Positions 17,657-25,705 of a stretch of DNA of 64,000 nt are shown here, in pieces. Position 1 is the first letter of the stretch. Each line of letters begins with the position of its first letter. The stretch is from positions 186,001 to 250,000 of the forward strand of contig NZ_JAHBGF010000046.1 in NCBI RefSeq assembly GCF_018390695.1. Reading direction: 5' to 3'. This DNA comes from Ancylobacter sonchi. GTDB lineage: Bacteria > Pseudomonadota > Alphaproteobacteria > Rhizobiales > Xanthobacteraceae. The notes beneath the pieces were generated by a model. The model did not search any database and was not told where the DNA came from. It saw nothing but the letters and a program-made list of their open reading frames with translations. Both the position numbers and the translations under genes were made by a program.

Positions 17657-18426
17657 CCGGCGGGCGCAACCCTCACGGCGTGTCGATCTGCATTCCGAAC
17701 TGGAACCACCGCAATTATCTCGGCCGGTCCGTCGGCAGCGCGCTGCGGGCGGCCGAGGCGCTGAAGGCCCGGGGCGTCGGCTGCCAGGTCATCGTGGTGG
17801 ACGATTATTCGCGCGACGGCTCGCAGCGCCTGCTGGCGTCGATGGCGCTGGCCGACCGGCTGGGCGTGCTCGACCCCATCCTCGCCACCGAGAATGAGGG
17901 GCTGGCGGCGACGCGCAACCGCGCGATGCGCAACGCGCGCTACAAGTATGTCTGCTTCATGGACGCCGACAACGAGCTGGTGCCGGACAATCTCCAGCAT
18001 TTCTGGCGTGCGGCGCGCGACACCGGCGCGGCGGTCACCTACGGCAATCTGGTGATGCACAATGGCGAGCGTTCGATCGGCCTCCTGTCGAACGATTTCG
18101 TCGACGAGCGCATCTACGACATGAACTATATCGACGCCTTCTCGCTGGTCGATGCCGACCAGGTGGAGGAGCTGGGCGGCTATTACGGCAAGCATGCCGC
18201 CGCGCATGAAGACTGGGAGCTGCTGCTGCATCTGTGCGCGGAGGACCGGCTGCTGGTCTTCGTGCCGATGGTCCTCGGCTATTATCACGTCGCGCCCCTG
18301 TCGATGATCCAGACCACCGCCTTCGATCACTCGAAGATGCGGCGCGTCTATGCCCAGCGCAAAAGCGGCCTGCCCCTTGGCTTTGACGGGCGGCGTATCT
18401 ATCATCCCGACATAGGCTGGCTGTAG
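17653..18426 (+). CDS. Family 2 glycosyltransferase
   Basis: About 257 residues with a GT-A fold. Seen in order: VSICIPNWNHRNYLGRSVGSAL, VIVVDDYSRDGS, ATENEGLAATRNRAM, the metal-binding DXD in CFMDADNE, and AHEDWELLLHL, which holds the catalytic-base ED pair. It would transfer a sugar from a nucleotide donor to a surface glycan. The start ATG overlaps the previous stop by 4 bases. No membrane segment is visible, so it is a cytoplasmic or peripheral enzyme. It ends the glycan cluster; fixL begins 34 bases later but belongs to another process. Confidence 0.88.
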   Translation: MTGGRNPHGVSICIPNWNHRNYLGRSVGSALRAAEALKARGVGCQVIVVDDYSRDGSQRLLASMALADRLGVLDPILATENEGLAATRNRAMRNARYKYVCFMDADNELVPDNLQHFWRAARDTGAAVTYGNLVMHNGERSIGLLSNDFVDERIYDMNYIDAFSLVDADQVEELGGYYGKHAAAHEDWELLLHLCAEDRLLVFVPMVLGYYHVAPLSMIQTTAFDHSKMRRVYAQRKSGLPLGFDGRRIYHPDIGWL

Positions 18427-18459
18427 CGCGGCACCAGCGAGGGCGACGACGATCCGGGT

Positions 18460-19725
18460 GTGACGATCGGGAACGAGTTGGCGCGTCATGGGCCGCTCAA
18501 GACAGCCGTGTTGCGTATCACTGGACAGGCCGACGTCATGCGCGAAACGACTGGCGAGTGCGAGCGCATCGAGCCGAACACCGTGTCCGGTGCACGGTTG
18601 CTCTCGGTGCTCGACACGGCGGCGGATGGCATCATCGTCATCGACGAGCGCGGCCGCATCCTGGTGTTCAACAAGGCCTGCGAGAAGATGTTCGGCTTCC
18701 CGGCCACGCAGGTGATCGGCCAGAACGTCAAGGTGGTGATGCCCACCGAATATGCCGCCGACCACGACGAATATATCGGCAGCTATATCCGCACCGGCGA
18801 GAGGAAGATCATCGGCATCGGCCGCGAGGTGCATGGGCGCCATGCCGACGGCACCGTGTTCCCGCTGGAACTGTCGGTGGGCGAGGCGCAGACGCCGGAG
18901 GGGCGCCAGTTCATCGGCATCCTGCGCGACCTGCGCCCGCGCAAGGAGGGCGAGCAGCGCCTCGCCGAATTGCAGAGCGAGCTGGTGCATCTCGCCCGCG
19001 TCTCCGCCATCGACGAGATGGGCGCGGCGATCGCCCACGAACTCAACCAGCCGCTCACCGCCCTGATGCTCTATCTGCAGGCGATCCGTCGCGCCCATGC
19101 CAAGGGCGTCAACCTCAGCGTCTCGGTCGGCGACATTCTCGACAAGGCGACCGGCGAGGCCGAGCGCGCCGGCCATATCATCCAGCGCATGCGGCAATTC
19201 GTGGAGAAGCGCGACCCGGTGCGCCAGCTGCGCGCGCTCGATCCGCTGGTGGACGACGCGATCGAGCTGACCCTGCTCGGCCAGCGCCACCGCATCGCCA
19301 TCGGCCGCGAGCAGCAGGACGGCCTGCCGCAGGTGCTGGTCGATCCGGTGCAGATCCAGCAGATCATCGTCAACCTGGTGCGCAACGCCATCGAGGCGGC
19401 GGCGCAGGCGCGGCGTCCGGCCATTCGTATCGCGACCTCCCGGACCGCCAGCCATGTGATGCTGGAGGTTTCGGACAACGGACCGGGTATTTCGCCCGAC
19501 GCACTGCCGAAGCTGTTCCAGGCCTTCGCTAGTTCAAAACGTCGCGGCATGGGGCTCGGGCTTGCGATTTCCCGGACGATCGCCCAGAACCACGGCGGCG
19601 ATCTGGTCGTCGATCCCGGTGGCGATGGGCGCGGCGCCTGCTTCGCCCTGTCGCTGCCGATCTGGGCCGACAGCCGCGGAACCAACGCCGATCAGGGAGG
19701 GCAGCCGCATGGCCGGGCTGGGTGA
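18460..19725 (+). CDS. fixL: Oxygen sensor histidine kinase FixL (heme PAS)
   Basis: A soluble 421-residue kinase (395 if the ATG at 18538 is used). The single PAS domain carries the FixL heme signature: the proximal His lies in ADHDEYIGSYIRTGE and the distal-pocket Arg in RKIIGIGREV, followed by HADGTVFPLELSVGE. The kinase part has the H-box AHELNQPL, N-box VNLVRNAIEAA, and ATP loops DNGPGI and GMGLGLAI. No membrane segment is present, unlike the Sinorhizobium protein. It should phosphorylate FixJ when oxygen is low. It overlaps fixJ by 17 bases. The exact start is uncertain because no candidate has a strong ribosome site. Confidence 0.92.
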   Translation: MTIGNELARHGPLKTAVLRITGQADVMRETTGECERIEPNTVSGARLLSVLDTAADGIIVIDERGRILVFNKACEKMFGFPATQVIGQNVKVVMPTEYAADHDEYIGSYIRTGERKIIGIGREVHGRHADGTVFPLELSVGEAQTPEGRQFIGILRDLRPRKEGEQRLAELQSELVHLARVSAIDEMGAAIAHELNQPLTALMLYLQAIRRAHAKGVNLSVSVGDILDKATGEAERAGHIIQRMRQFVEKRDPVRQLRALDPLVDDAIELTLLGQRHRIAIGREQQDGLPQVLVDPVQIQQIIVNLVRNAIEAAAQARRPAIRIATSRTASHVMLEVSDNGPGISPDALPKLFQAFASSKRRGMGLGLAISRTIAQNHGGDLVVDPGGDGRGACFALSLPIWADSRGTNADQGGQPHGRAG

Positions 19726-20326
19726 CATCTTTGTCGTCGACGATGATCCGGCGATCCGCGACGCCCTTTCGCTGGTGATGAGCCTCGAGGGCTATCACGT
19801 GCGCAGCTTCTCCGACGGCGCCGCCTTCCTCGCCATCGCCCGGCAGAACGTGCCGGCCTGCGTCATCCTCGACGTGCACATGCCCGGCCGCTCCGGCCTC
19901 GACATATTGAAGGAGCTGGAGGCCGACCGCTATCCGGCGCCGATCTTCATCATCTCCGGCCAGGGCGACATCCCGATGGCGGTCGATGCCATCCGCCATG
20001 GCGCGCTCGACTTCATCGAGAAGCCGTTCGACGCCGACACGGTGGTGGAGCGGGTGCGCGAGGCGATCGCCGCGCAGGCGCAGCGCGCCGGCAACGGCTC
20101 GGGCGACCTGCTGACCGCGCATTTCCCCGGCCACGGCCTGCTGACCCCGCGCGAGCGCGAGGTGCTGGTGCAGATCGCCAACGGTGCCTCCAACAAGGAG
20201 GCCGGCCGCAAGCTCGGCATTTCGCCGCGCACCATCGAGGTGCACCGAGCCCGCATCATGGAGAAGCTCGGCGCCAAGAATGCCGCCGACCTCGTGCGCA
20301 TCGTGCTCAAGGACGGACGCGCCTGA
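19709..20326 (+). CDS. fixJ: Response regulator FixJ
   Basis: 205 residues. The receiver domain has the acidic pocket VVDDD at 9-13, phosphate acceptor Asp55 in CVILDVHMPG, the switch Ser in FIISGQGDI and Lys in EKPFD. The C-terminal LuxR-type helix-turn-helix is LTPREREVLVQIANGASNKEAGRKLGISPRTIEVHRARIMEKL. It is the partner of FixL and should activate fixK, whose upstream region carries a direct repeat that could be its site. The ATG lies inside the end of fixL, giving translational coupling. Confidence 0.95.
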   Translation: MAGLGDIFVVDDDPAIRDALSLVMSLEGYHVRSFSDGAAFLAIARQNVPACVILDVHMPGRSGLDILKELEADRYPAPIFIISGQGDIPMAVDAIRHGALDFIEKPFDADTVVERVREAIAAQAQRAGNGSGDLLTAHFPGHGLLTPREREVLVQIANGASNKEAGRKLGISPRTIEVHRARIMEKLGAKNAADLVRIVLKDGRA

Positions 20327-20429
20327 CGCGCCCGTCCACACTGCCGGCCGACTGGCCTGCTGCGCATTCCTACGAATTGCCGCCATCGGTTGCCTTCGCC
20401 ACCTTCGGGGAAAAGCGGGAGGCACGGCG

Positions 20430-20777
20430 GTGCGAATTCACGTGCTCGAGGACGATGGCGGGGTGAGCGATTCGCTCAGCTTCGCCCTGAACAACCTCGG
20501 CTACGACGTGGTCTTCCATAAGACGGCCGAGAGCTTCTTCTCGCAGTCGCCGCCTGCTGCCGGCGACGTGGTGCTGGTGGATCTCAGCCTGCCGGGCATA
20601 ACCGGCGGCCAGGCGGTGCGCTGGCTGCAGGGCCTCGCCCATCCCCCGCAAGTGGTGGTGGTGACCGGCCAGTCCCAGACGGTGATCGATCACCAGCTGC
20701 GCGGCCTCGCGCCGCTCAGGGTGGTGCGCAAGCCGCTGGATTTCGAGGCGCTGGTGGCGGCGCTGCCGGATGCCTGA
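20430..20777 (+). CDS. Single-domain receiver protein between fixJ and fixK
   Basis: 115 residues, receiver domain only. The GTG start sits behind a strong GGGAGG site. All active-site residues are present: Asp8 and Asp9, phosphate acceptor Asp51 in VVLVDLSLPG, Thr79 in VVTGQ and Lys101 in RKPLD. There is no output domain. In Caulobacter a receiver-domain protein, FixT, in the same system inhibits FixL and binds an Fe-S cluster through cysteines; this protein has no Cys but an intact phosphorylation site. So a phosphate sink or FixL modulator is the more likely role. It is a separate gene, 103 bases after fixJ, and it precedes fixK. Confidence 0.85.
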   Translation: MRIHVLEDDGGVSDSLSFALNNLGYDVVFHKTAESFFSQSPPAAGDVVLVDLSLPGITGGQAVRWLQGLAHPPQVVVVTGQSQTVIDHQLRGLAPLRVVRKPLDFEALVAALPDA

Positions 20778-20811
20778 CGCCGAGCGCGGCATTCCCGACG
20801 TTTCGCGCTTC

Positions 20812-20844
20812 CGCAGTTTCCCTTGCGCAGTTTCCCTTACGCAG
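20812..20844 (+). promoter_or_regulatory. Direct repeat upstream of fixK, candidate FixJ binding site
   Basis: Two identical 13-base copies of CGCAGTTTCCCTT at 20812-20824 and 20826-20838, followed by a partial copy CGCAG at 20840-20844, repeat with a 14-base period. They lie 66-98 bases before the fixK start, the place expected for an activator. The segment TTACGCAG resembles the FixJ recognition pattern GTAMGTAG known from rhizobia, with differences. Assignment to FixJ is inference from position and partial match. Confidence 0.55.
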
Positions 20845-20909
20845 CCGCCCCAACTGTGCGGCGCAACATTCGTCCGTATGGTCTGCCACACAGCGTAACG
20901 GAGGCTTCC

Positions 20910-21602
20910 ATGCGACAGGCAATCGAGGATCGGATCGGCGCCAGCCACGGGCCTTCGCACGGCACCGCCGCCGAGCCCGGCCGCACGCTGTCCGACGCGC
21001 CGACCCCGGGTCTCCGGGTCGGGCCGCACGCGGTCCTGCTGCACGAGGGCGATCCGGCCCGCCGCATCATGGAACTGGTCGAGGGGGCGGTGATGCTCAC
21101 CAAGCTGCTGCCCGACGGCCGCCGCCAGGTGGTGGAACTGCTCGGCCCCGGCGATGTGTTCGGCCTCGCCTGCGGCGACGTCTATGTCTGTTCCGCCGAG
21201 ACGCTCACCGCCAGCGTGGTGGTCGCGCATGAGCGCGGCGCGCTGGAGCGTGACGGCGCGCTCGCCGCCCGGCTGCTGCGCTGCTTCGAGAGCCAGCTCT
21301 GCACCCTGCACGCGCATGCGCTGGTGCTCGGGCGCATGTCGGCGCTGGAGCGCGTCGCCTTCTTCCTGCTGCGGCTGATGCCGGAAGGTCGTCAGGAGGA
21401 GCGGCGCGACACGCGGCTGGACGGCTCCGTGCATATCGCCATGACCCGGCAGGAGATCGCCGATTTCCTCGGCCTGACGCTGGAGACCGTGAGCCGGGCG
21501 TTCTCCGAACTGAAGCGTCGCGGGCTGGTCGCGCTGCTGCGCGCCGACGAGGTGCGCATCCGCGACCGCGACAGCATGGAGCGGCTGGCCGGCGCCGCCT
21601 GA
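20910..21602 (+). CDS. fixK: Crp/Fnr-family regulator, FixK type
   Basis: 230 residues from the ATG at 20910, which has a GGAGG site; longer in-frame starts upstream would run through the direct repeat. A cyclic-nucleotide-binding-type beta roll is followed by a dimer helix and a helix-turn-helix, TRQEIADFLGLTLETVSRAFSELKRRG. The E-x-x-S-R residues (ETVSR) are those with which FNR reads TTGAT half sites. The N-terminus lacks the four-Cys cluster of FNR, so the protein does not sense oxygen with an Fe-S cluster and depends on FixLJ, as in FixK. Target candidates include the box in front of hemN. Confidence 0.88.
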   Translation: MRQAIEDRIGASHGPSHGTAAEPGRTLSDAPTPGLRVGPHAVLLHEGDPARRIMELVEGAVMLTKLLPDGRRQVVELLGPGDVFGLACGDVYVCSAETLTASVVVAHERGALERDGALAARLLRCFESQLCTLHAHALVLGRMSALERVAFFLLRLMPEGRQEERRDTRLDGSVHIAMTRQEIADFLGLTLETVSRAFSELKRRGLVALLRADEVRIRDRDSMERLAGAA

Positions 21603-21704
21603 GATCGACGGAATACGCCGGAGGGGGACAAACAAGAACAAGTTCATCCGGTCGTGCGGCGCGAGGCGTTTGCCCCATTACGCTCTCGGCGCCGCTCCTT
21701 CACA

Positions 21705-21736
21705 CGCCCCGTGGCTTGCCGCGGGGCGTTTTGTTT
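21705..21736 (+). terminator. Rho-independent terminator after fixK
   Basis: A 10-base-pair GC stem (CGCCCCGTGG with CCGCGGGGCG, one G-T pair) closes a CTTG loop and is followed by TTTTGTTT. It lies in the 150-base gap between the converging fixK and hemN genes and ends fixK transcription. Confidence 0.85.
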
Positions 21737-21752
21737 CAGTGGCCGGTACCGG

Positions 21753-23072
21753 TCACACCGCCACCGAGTGCCGCGCGGCCCCCTGTTGCAGCCGGGCGTC
21801 GAGCGCGGCGGCGGCGAGGCGCACGAAGGGGCGCCCGCTCGCGGTGACCTCGACATGGCCGCCCTCGATGCGGATCAGCCCGTCCGCCGCCAGCGGGGCG
21901 AGGCGCGGCGCGGCTTCGCTCAGGATCTCCTCGTCGAGATCCACCGCGAAGTCGCACATCAGCCGCTCGATGAGCCGGCCGCGCCGGATGTCGTCACGGG
22001 TGAAGGCGACGCCGCGCACCGTGGCAAAATGGCCGGCATCGAGCGCGCGGATATAGCCGTGCGAATCGGCGGTGTTCTGGGTGAAGCCCTGCGGGAAGCG
22101 GCTGATCGCCGAGGCGCCGAGCCCGATGAGCGCATCCGCCTGATCGACGGTGTAGCCCTGGAAATTGCGCCGCAGCCGGCCCTCGCGCGCCGCTACCGCC
22201 ATCGGGTCGTCTGGCCTCGCGAAATGGTCGAGGCCGATGGCGACATAGCCGAGTGCGACCAGCGCCTCGCGCGCGGCCTCCGCCTGTTCCAGCCGCTCGG
22301 CGGCGCCGGGCAGGGCGCTCTGGTCGATCAGGCGCTGATTCGGCCGCACCCACGGCACATGCGCATAGCCGAACAGCGCGAGGCGGTCGGGCCGCAGCTG
22401 TGCTGCCATGTGGGCGGTGCGGCGCACGTCGCGCGCGGTCTGGCGCGGCAGGCCGTACATCAGGTCGAGATTGACGGCGGCGACGCCGGCCTCGCGGATC
22501 AGCGTCACCGCACGCTCGACGGTGCCGAAGGGCTGCACGCGGCCGATGGCGCTCTGCACATGGGCGGAAAAATCCTGCACGCCAAAGCTGACTCGGTCGA
22601 CGCCGATGGCGGCGAGGGCATCGGCCAGCGCCTCGTCGGTCTCGCGCGGGTCGAGCTCGATGGCGTGTTCGGCCAGCGGGTCGAGGTCGAACGCCTCGGC
22701 GAGGCGGGCATGCAGCCGGCGCAGGGCATCCGGGCCGATGAGGCTGGGCGTGCCGCCGCCCCAGGCGATGTGGGTCACCGGCCGGCCGCCGGCCTCGACC
22801 GCCGTCAGGGCGATCTCGCGCTCCAGCCGCGCGACATAGGCCGCGACCGGACTGGCCCGTCGCGTCGCCTTGGTGGTGCAGCCGCAATAGAAGCAGAGCG
22901 CCGAGCAGAACGGCACATGCAGATAGAGCGACAGGCTGGCGCCGGGCGCCAGCGCCGCGAGCCATTGCGCATGCTGGCCGGTACCGATCTCCGCGCTGAA
23001 ATGCGGCGCGGTCGGGTAGGAGGTGTAGCGCGGCACGGCGCGCTCGGCATGAAAAAGGGCGGAACTGGTCAT
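21753..23072 (-). CDS. hemN: Oxygen-independent coproporphyrinogen III dehydrogenase
   Basis: 439 residues, a radical SAM enzyme that converts coproporphyrinogen III to protoporphyrinogen IX without oxygen. The cluster motif is C56-x3-C60-x2-C63 followed by Gly-Cys65 (CSALCFYCGC), as in true HemN and unlike HemW. PRYTSYPTAPHF near the start and AWGGGTPSL are further family blocks. The ATG at 23072 is used; upstream in-frame sequence is a chance extension overlapping the opposite gene. The promoter region carries a FixK/FNR-type box, so expression under low oxygen is expected. Confidence 0.95.
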   Translation of the reverse strand: MTSSALFHAERAVPRYTSYPTAPHFSAEIGTGQHAQWLAALAPGASLSLYLHVPFCSALCFYCGCTTKATRRASPVAAYVARLEREIALTAVEAGGRPVTHIAWGGGTPSLIGPDALRRLHARLAEAFDLDPLAEHAIELDPRETDEALADALAAIGVDRVSFGVQDFSAHVQSAIGRVQPFGTVERAVTLIREAGVAAVNLDLMYGLPRQTARDVRRTAHMAAQLRPDRLALFGYAHVPWVRPNQRLIDQSALPGAAERLEQAEAAREALVALGYVAIGLDHFARPDDPMAVAAREGRLRRNFQGYTVDQADALIGLGASAISRFPQGFTQNTADSHGYIRALDAGHFATVRGVAFTRDDIRRGRLIERLMCDFAVDLDEEILSEAAPRLAPLAADGLIRIEGGHVEVTASGRPFVRLAAAALDARLQQGAARHSVAV

Positions 23073-23106
23073 GTGTGGAAATTGACCTTCGCGGGCGGGA
23101 GGCGCA

Positions 23107-23120
23107 TTGATCCGGAACAA
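23107..23120. promoter_or_regulatory. FNR/FixK-type box upstream of hemN
   Basis: TTGATCCGGAACAA matches the palindrome TTGAT-N4-ATCAA at nine of ten defined bases. It is centred about 41 bases before the hemN ATG on the minus strand, and 16 bases before the opposite gene. The FixK encoded 1.5 kb away has the ETVSR recognition residues that fit this half site. Confidence 0.7.
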
Positions 23121-23135
23121 ACGAAATAGCCGTTC

Positions 23136-24251
23136 ATGCCGCATCCGCATTCTTCCGAATCCCGTCGCGCGCGTCTGCGCGGATATGCCCGACTTGCCGG
23201 AACGCTGGCGCTGGCCTTTGCCGGCGGTGGGCTGTTCGCGTTTCTCGGCATGCCCGCCGGCTGGCTGTCCGGCGCGCTGGTGGCCTGCGCCATCGCCTCG
23301 CTGGCCGGGGCGCCGATCGGCATCGGCCGACGGGTACGCGACGTCACCTTCGTGCTGCTCGGCACCTCCATGGGCTCGGCGGTGTCGCCGGAGACGCTGC
23401 GGGGCATCGCCACCTGGCCGGCCACCATGACGATCCTTATGGTCTCGCTGCCGGCGATGATGCTGGCGGTCGGGTTCTATCTCGAGAAGATCGCCAAATG
23501 GGACCGGCGCAGCGCCTTCTTCGCCGCCGCGCCGGGGGCGCTGTCCGCCGTGCTGATCATGGCCGAGACCTCGGGCGCCGATGTGCGCCGGGTGGTGTTC
23601 GGCCAGTCGCTGCGGCTGTTCGTGCTGGTGGCGCTGCTGCCGGCGGCGATGGGCGGGCTGGGGCACCAGCCGGCCGGCACGCTGCCGATCAATCCGGTGG
23701 CGCCCGATCTCTACAACCTGCTGCTGTCGCTCGGTGCCGGCGCGCTCGGCGGCTTTCTGTTCGAGCGGGCGCGGTTTCCCGGCGGCGCCATGGTCGGCGC
23801 CATGCTGACCAGCGGCGTGCTGCACGGCTCCGGCTTCGTCGAGGGGCGGCTGCCCGACCTCCTGCTGATCGTCTGCTTCGTCGTCCTCGGCGCCAATTCC
23901 GGCGCGCGCTTCGCCGGCACCTCGATGGCGACGCTGCGGCGCTTCTTCGTCGACGGGCTGGTGGCGCTGACGGTGGCGGTGAGTGTCGCCTTCCTCTTCG
24001 CGCTGCTGGCGGCGTGGGTTTCCGGCGAGGCGCTGCCCAAAGTGTTCCTCGCCTATGTGCCGGGCGCGCTGGAGGCGATGACCATCATGGCCTTCGTGCT
24101 GGGCGTCGATCCGGCCTTCGTCGCCGCGCACCATCTGGCACGCTTCGTCGGGCTGTCGCTGTGCCTGCCGCTGGTCGTGCGCTTCGTGTTCGGGCCGTCG
24201 GCAGTGCCGAAGCCCGGCACCGCCGATCCCGATGCCGAGCCGAAGGACTGA
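23136..24251 (+). CDS. AbrB-family membrane protein (putative transporter)
   Basis: 371 residues, mostly hydrophobic with about ten membrane segments. It has the internal duplication typical of the AbrB/ammonia-monooxygenase-like membrane family: GMPAGWLSGALVACAIASLAG in the first half and GGAMVGAMLTSGVLHGSG in the second. FFAAAPGALSAVLIMAE and YVPGALEAMTIMAFVLG are matching inner repeats. The family has been tied to regulation of aidB in E. coli, but transport of an unknown substrate is more probable. It diverges from hemN and the FixK box lies just before its start, so oxygen control of this gene is possible too. Confidence 0.8.
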   Translation: MPHPHSSESRRARLRGYARLAGTLALAFAGGGLFAFLGMPAGWLSGALVACAIASLAGAPIGIGRRVRDVTFVLLGTSMGSAVSPETLRGIATWPATMTILMVSLPAMMLAVGFYLEKIAKWDRRSAFFAAAPGALSAVLIMAETSGADVRRVVFGQSLRLFVLVALLPAAMGGLGHQPAGTLPINPVAPDLYNLLLSLGAGALGGFLFERARFPGGAMVGAMLTSGVLHGSGFVEGRLPDLLLIVCFVVLGANSGARFAGTSMATLRRFFVDGLVALTVAVSVAFLFALLAAWVSGEALPKVFLAYVPGALEAMTIMAFVLGVDPAFVAAHHLARFVGLSLCLPLVVRFVFGPSAVPKPGTADPDAEPKD

Positions 24252-24281
24252 CGGGCCGTCGGTTTCGCGGCGGCGGGTGCC

Positions 24282-25508
24282 TTATTCCGCGGCTTCGGCG
24301 CGGGCGACGAAGTCGAGCCCGAGCTTCGTCCACACATCGACCATCGCGGTGACGAGCTGCTCGACGAGGGCGTCGTCGTGCAGCGGGCCGGGGGTGATGC
24401 GCAGCCGCTCGGTGCCGCGCGGCACGGTCGGGTAGTTGATCGGCTGGATGTAGATGCCGTGCTCGGCGAGCAGCATGTCGCTCGCCGCCTTGCACAATTC
24501 GGCATTGCCGACCATCACCGGCACGATGTGGGTATCGGTGTCGAGCTGCGGCAGGCCGGCGGCCTCGAAGGCATTCTTCACCTTGGCCACCTGCTCCTGC
24601 TGGCGGGCGCGCTCGGCGCTGGACGCCTTGAGGTGGCGCACCGAGGCGGCAGCCGCGGCGGCGACCGCCGGCGGCAGCGCGGTGGTGAAGATGAAGCCCG
24701 GCGCATAGGAGCGCACCGCGTCGATCACCGCGCGCTTGCCGGTGATGTAGCCGCCGACCACGCCGAACGCCTTGCCGAGCGTGCCCTCGATGACGTCGAC
24801 CCGGTGCATCACCCCGTCGCGCTCGGCGACGCCGGCGCCGCGCGGGCCGTACATGCCGACCGCATGCACCTCGTCGAGATAGGTCATGGCGCCGTATTTC
24901 TCGGCGAGGTCACAGATGGCCGCGATGGGGGCGACATCGCCATCCATCGAATAGATGCTCTCGAACACGACGAGCTTGGGCCGTTCGCCGGCGGCGATCA
25001 GCAGCTCTTCCAGATGCGCGAGGTCGTTGTGGCGGAACACCGCCTTGTCGCGCCCGGCATGCCGCACGCCCTCGATCATCGAGTTGTGGTTGAGGGCGTC
25101 GGAGAGGATCAGACAATCCGGGATCAGCCGGGCGATCGTCGAGATGCCGGTCTCGTTGGAGATGTAGCCGGAGGTGAAGACGAGGCCGGCCTGCTTGCCA
25201 TGCAGGTCGGCGAGCTCGCGCTCCAACTCGACGATGGCGTGGCTGTTACCGGAAATGTTGCGGGTGCCGCCGGCGCCGGCGCCGACCGTGCGGGCGGAGG
25301 CGCACATCGCCTCGATGACGCTCGCGTGGCAACCCATGCCGAGATAGTCGTTGGAACACCAGATGACGATGTCGCGGGCACCATTCGGCGAATGCCAAGT
25401 CGCGCGGGGGAAGCGGGCGACGTCGCGCTCGATCTCGGCGAAGGTGCGATAGCGCCGCTCGCTCTTCAGCGTGTCGACGGCGGCCTCGAAAATCCCGGTG
25501 TAATCCAT
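24282..25508 (-). CDS. hemA: 5-aminolevulinate synthase
   Basis: 408 residues, the alphaproteobacterial (Shemin pathway) enzyme joining glycine and succinyl-CoA to 5-aminolevulinate, CoA and CO2. Seen: [43 protein letters not shown] and the PLP lysine Lys246 in [16 protein letters not shown] is the usual N-terminus. It ends 30 bases from the converging AbrB-type gene. With hemN beside it and the Fix regulators upstream, this is a heme-supply segment that fits microaerobic growth. Confidence 0.96.
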   Translation of the reverse strand: MDYTGIFEAAVDTLKSERRYRTFAEIERDVARFPRATWHSPNGARDIVIWCSNDYLGMGCHASVIEAMCASARTVGAGAGGTRNISGNSHAIVELERELADLHGKQAGLVFTSGYISNETGISTIARLIPDCLILSDALNHNSMIEGVRHAGRDKAVFRHNDLAHLEELLIAAGERPKLVVFESIYSMDGDVAPIAAICDLAEKYGAMTYLDEVHAVGMYGPRGAGVAERDGVMHRVDVIEGTLGKAFGVVGGYITGKRAVIDAVRSYAPGFIFTTALPPAVAAAAAASVRHLKASSAERARQQEQVAKVKNAFEAAGLPQLDTDTHIVPVMVGNAELCKAASDMLLAEHGIYIQPINYPTVPRGTERLRITPGPLHDDALVEQLVTAMVDVWTKLGLDFVARAEAAE

Positions 25509-25593
25509 CAGTGCATCCACTCTGCTTCGCCGGGCGGTGGCGGCCGGGGATTCCGGCCGCCCCCTTCCCATGCGGGCGTCGAGGGCACCATGA

Positions 25594-25623
25594 ACTTCAG
25601 AAAGGTTCCGATCAACCTGTCAA
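25594..25623 (-). promoter_or_regulatory. Candidate hemA promoter
   Basis: On the minus strand a perfect -35 hexamer TTGACA lies at 25618-25623 and a weak -10 TGAAGT at 25594-25599, with an 18-base spacer. The -35 begins inside the T-run of the hairpin just upstream, so terminator and promoter are fused. Based on motif match only. Confidence 0.35.
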
Positions 25624-25625
25624 AA

Positions 25626-25653
25626 TGCCCACGCGGCGATCGAACGCGTGGCA
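25626..25653 (-). terminator. Candidate terminator of the guanidine operon
   Basis: On the minus strand, TGCCACGCG pairs with CGCGTGGGCA (one bulge) around a nine-base loop, followed by TTTT. It lies about 50 bases downstream of the His-rich gene and directly before the hemA promoter candidate. The T-run is short, so efficiency is uncertain. Confidence 0.5.
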
Positions 25654-25705
25654 TTGCGACACGTCGATGTCACGACTGCGCGAGCGCGCGGCACCGCGCC
25701 GATGC

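Noticed and set aside
23073-24134. N-terminal extension of hemN by more than 350 codons
   Set aside because: The extension is antisense to the AbrB-type gene, has His/Arg/Gln-rich filler composition, and the known HemN N-terminus begins at the ATG at 23072.
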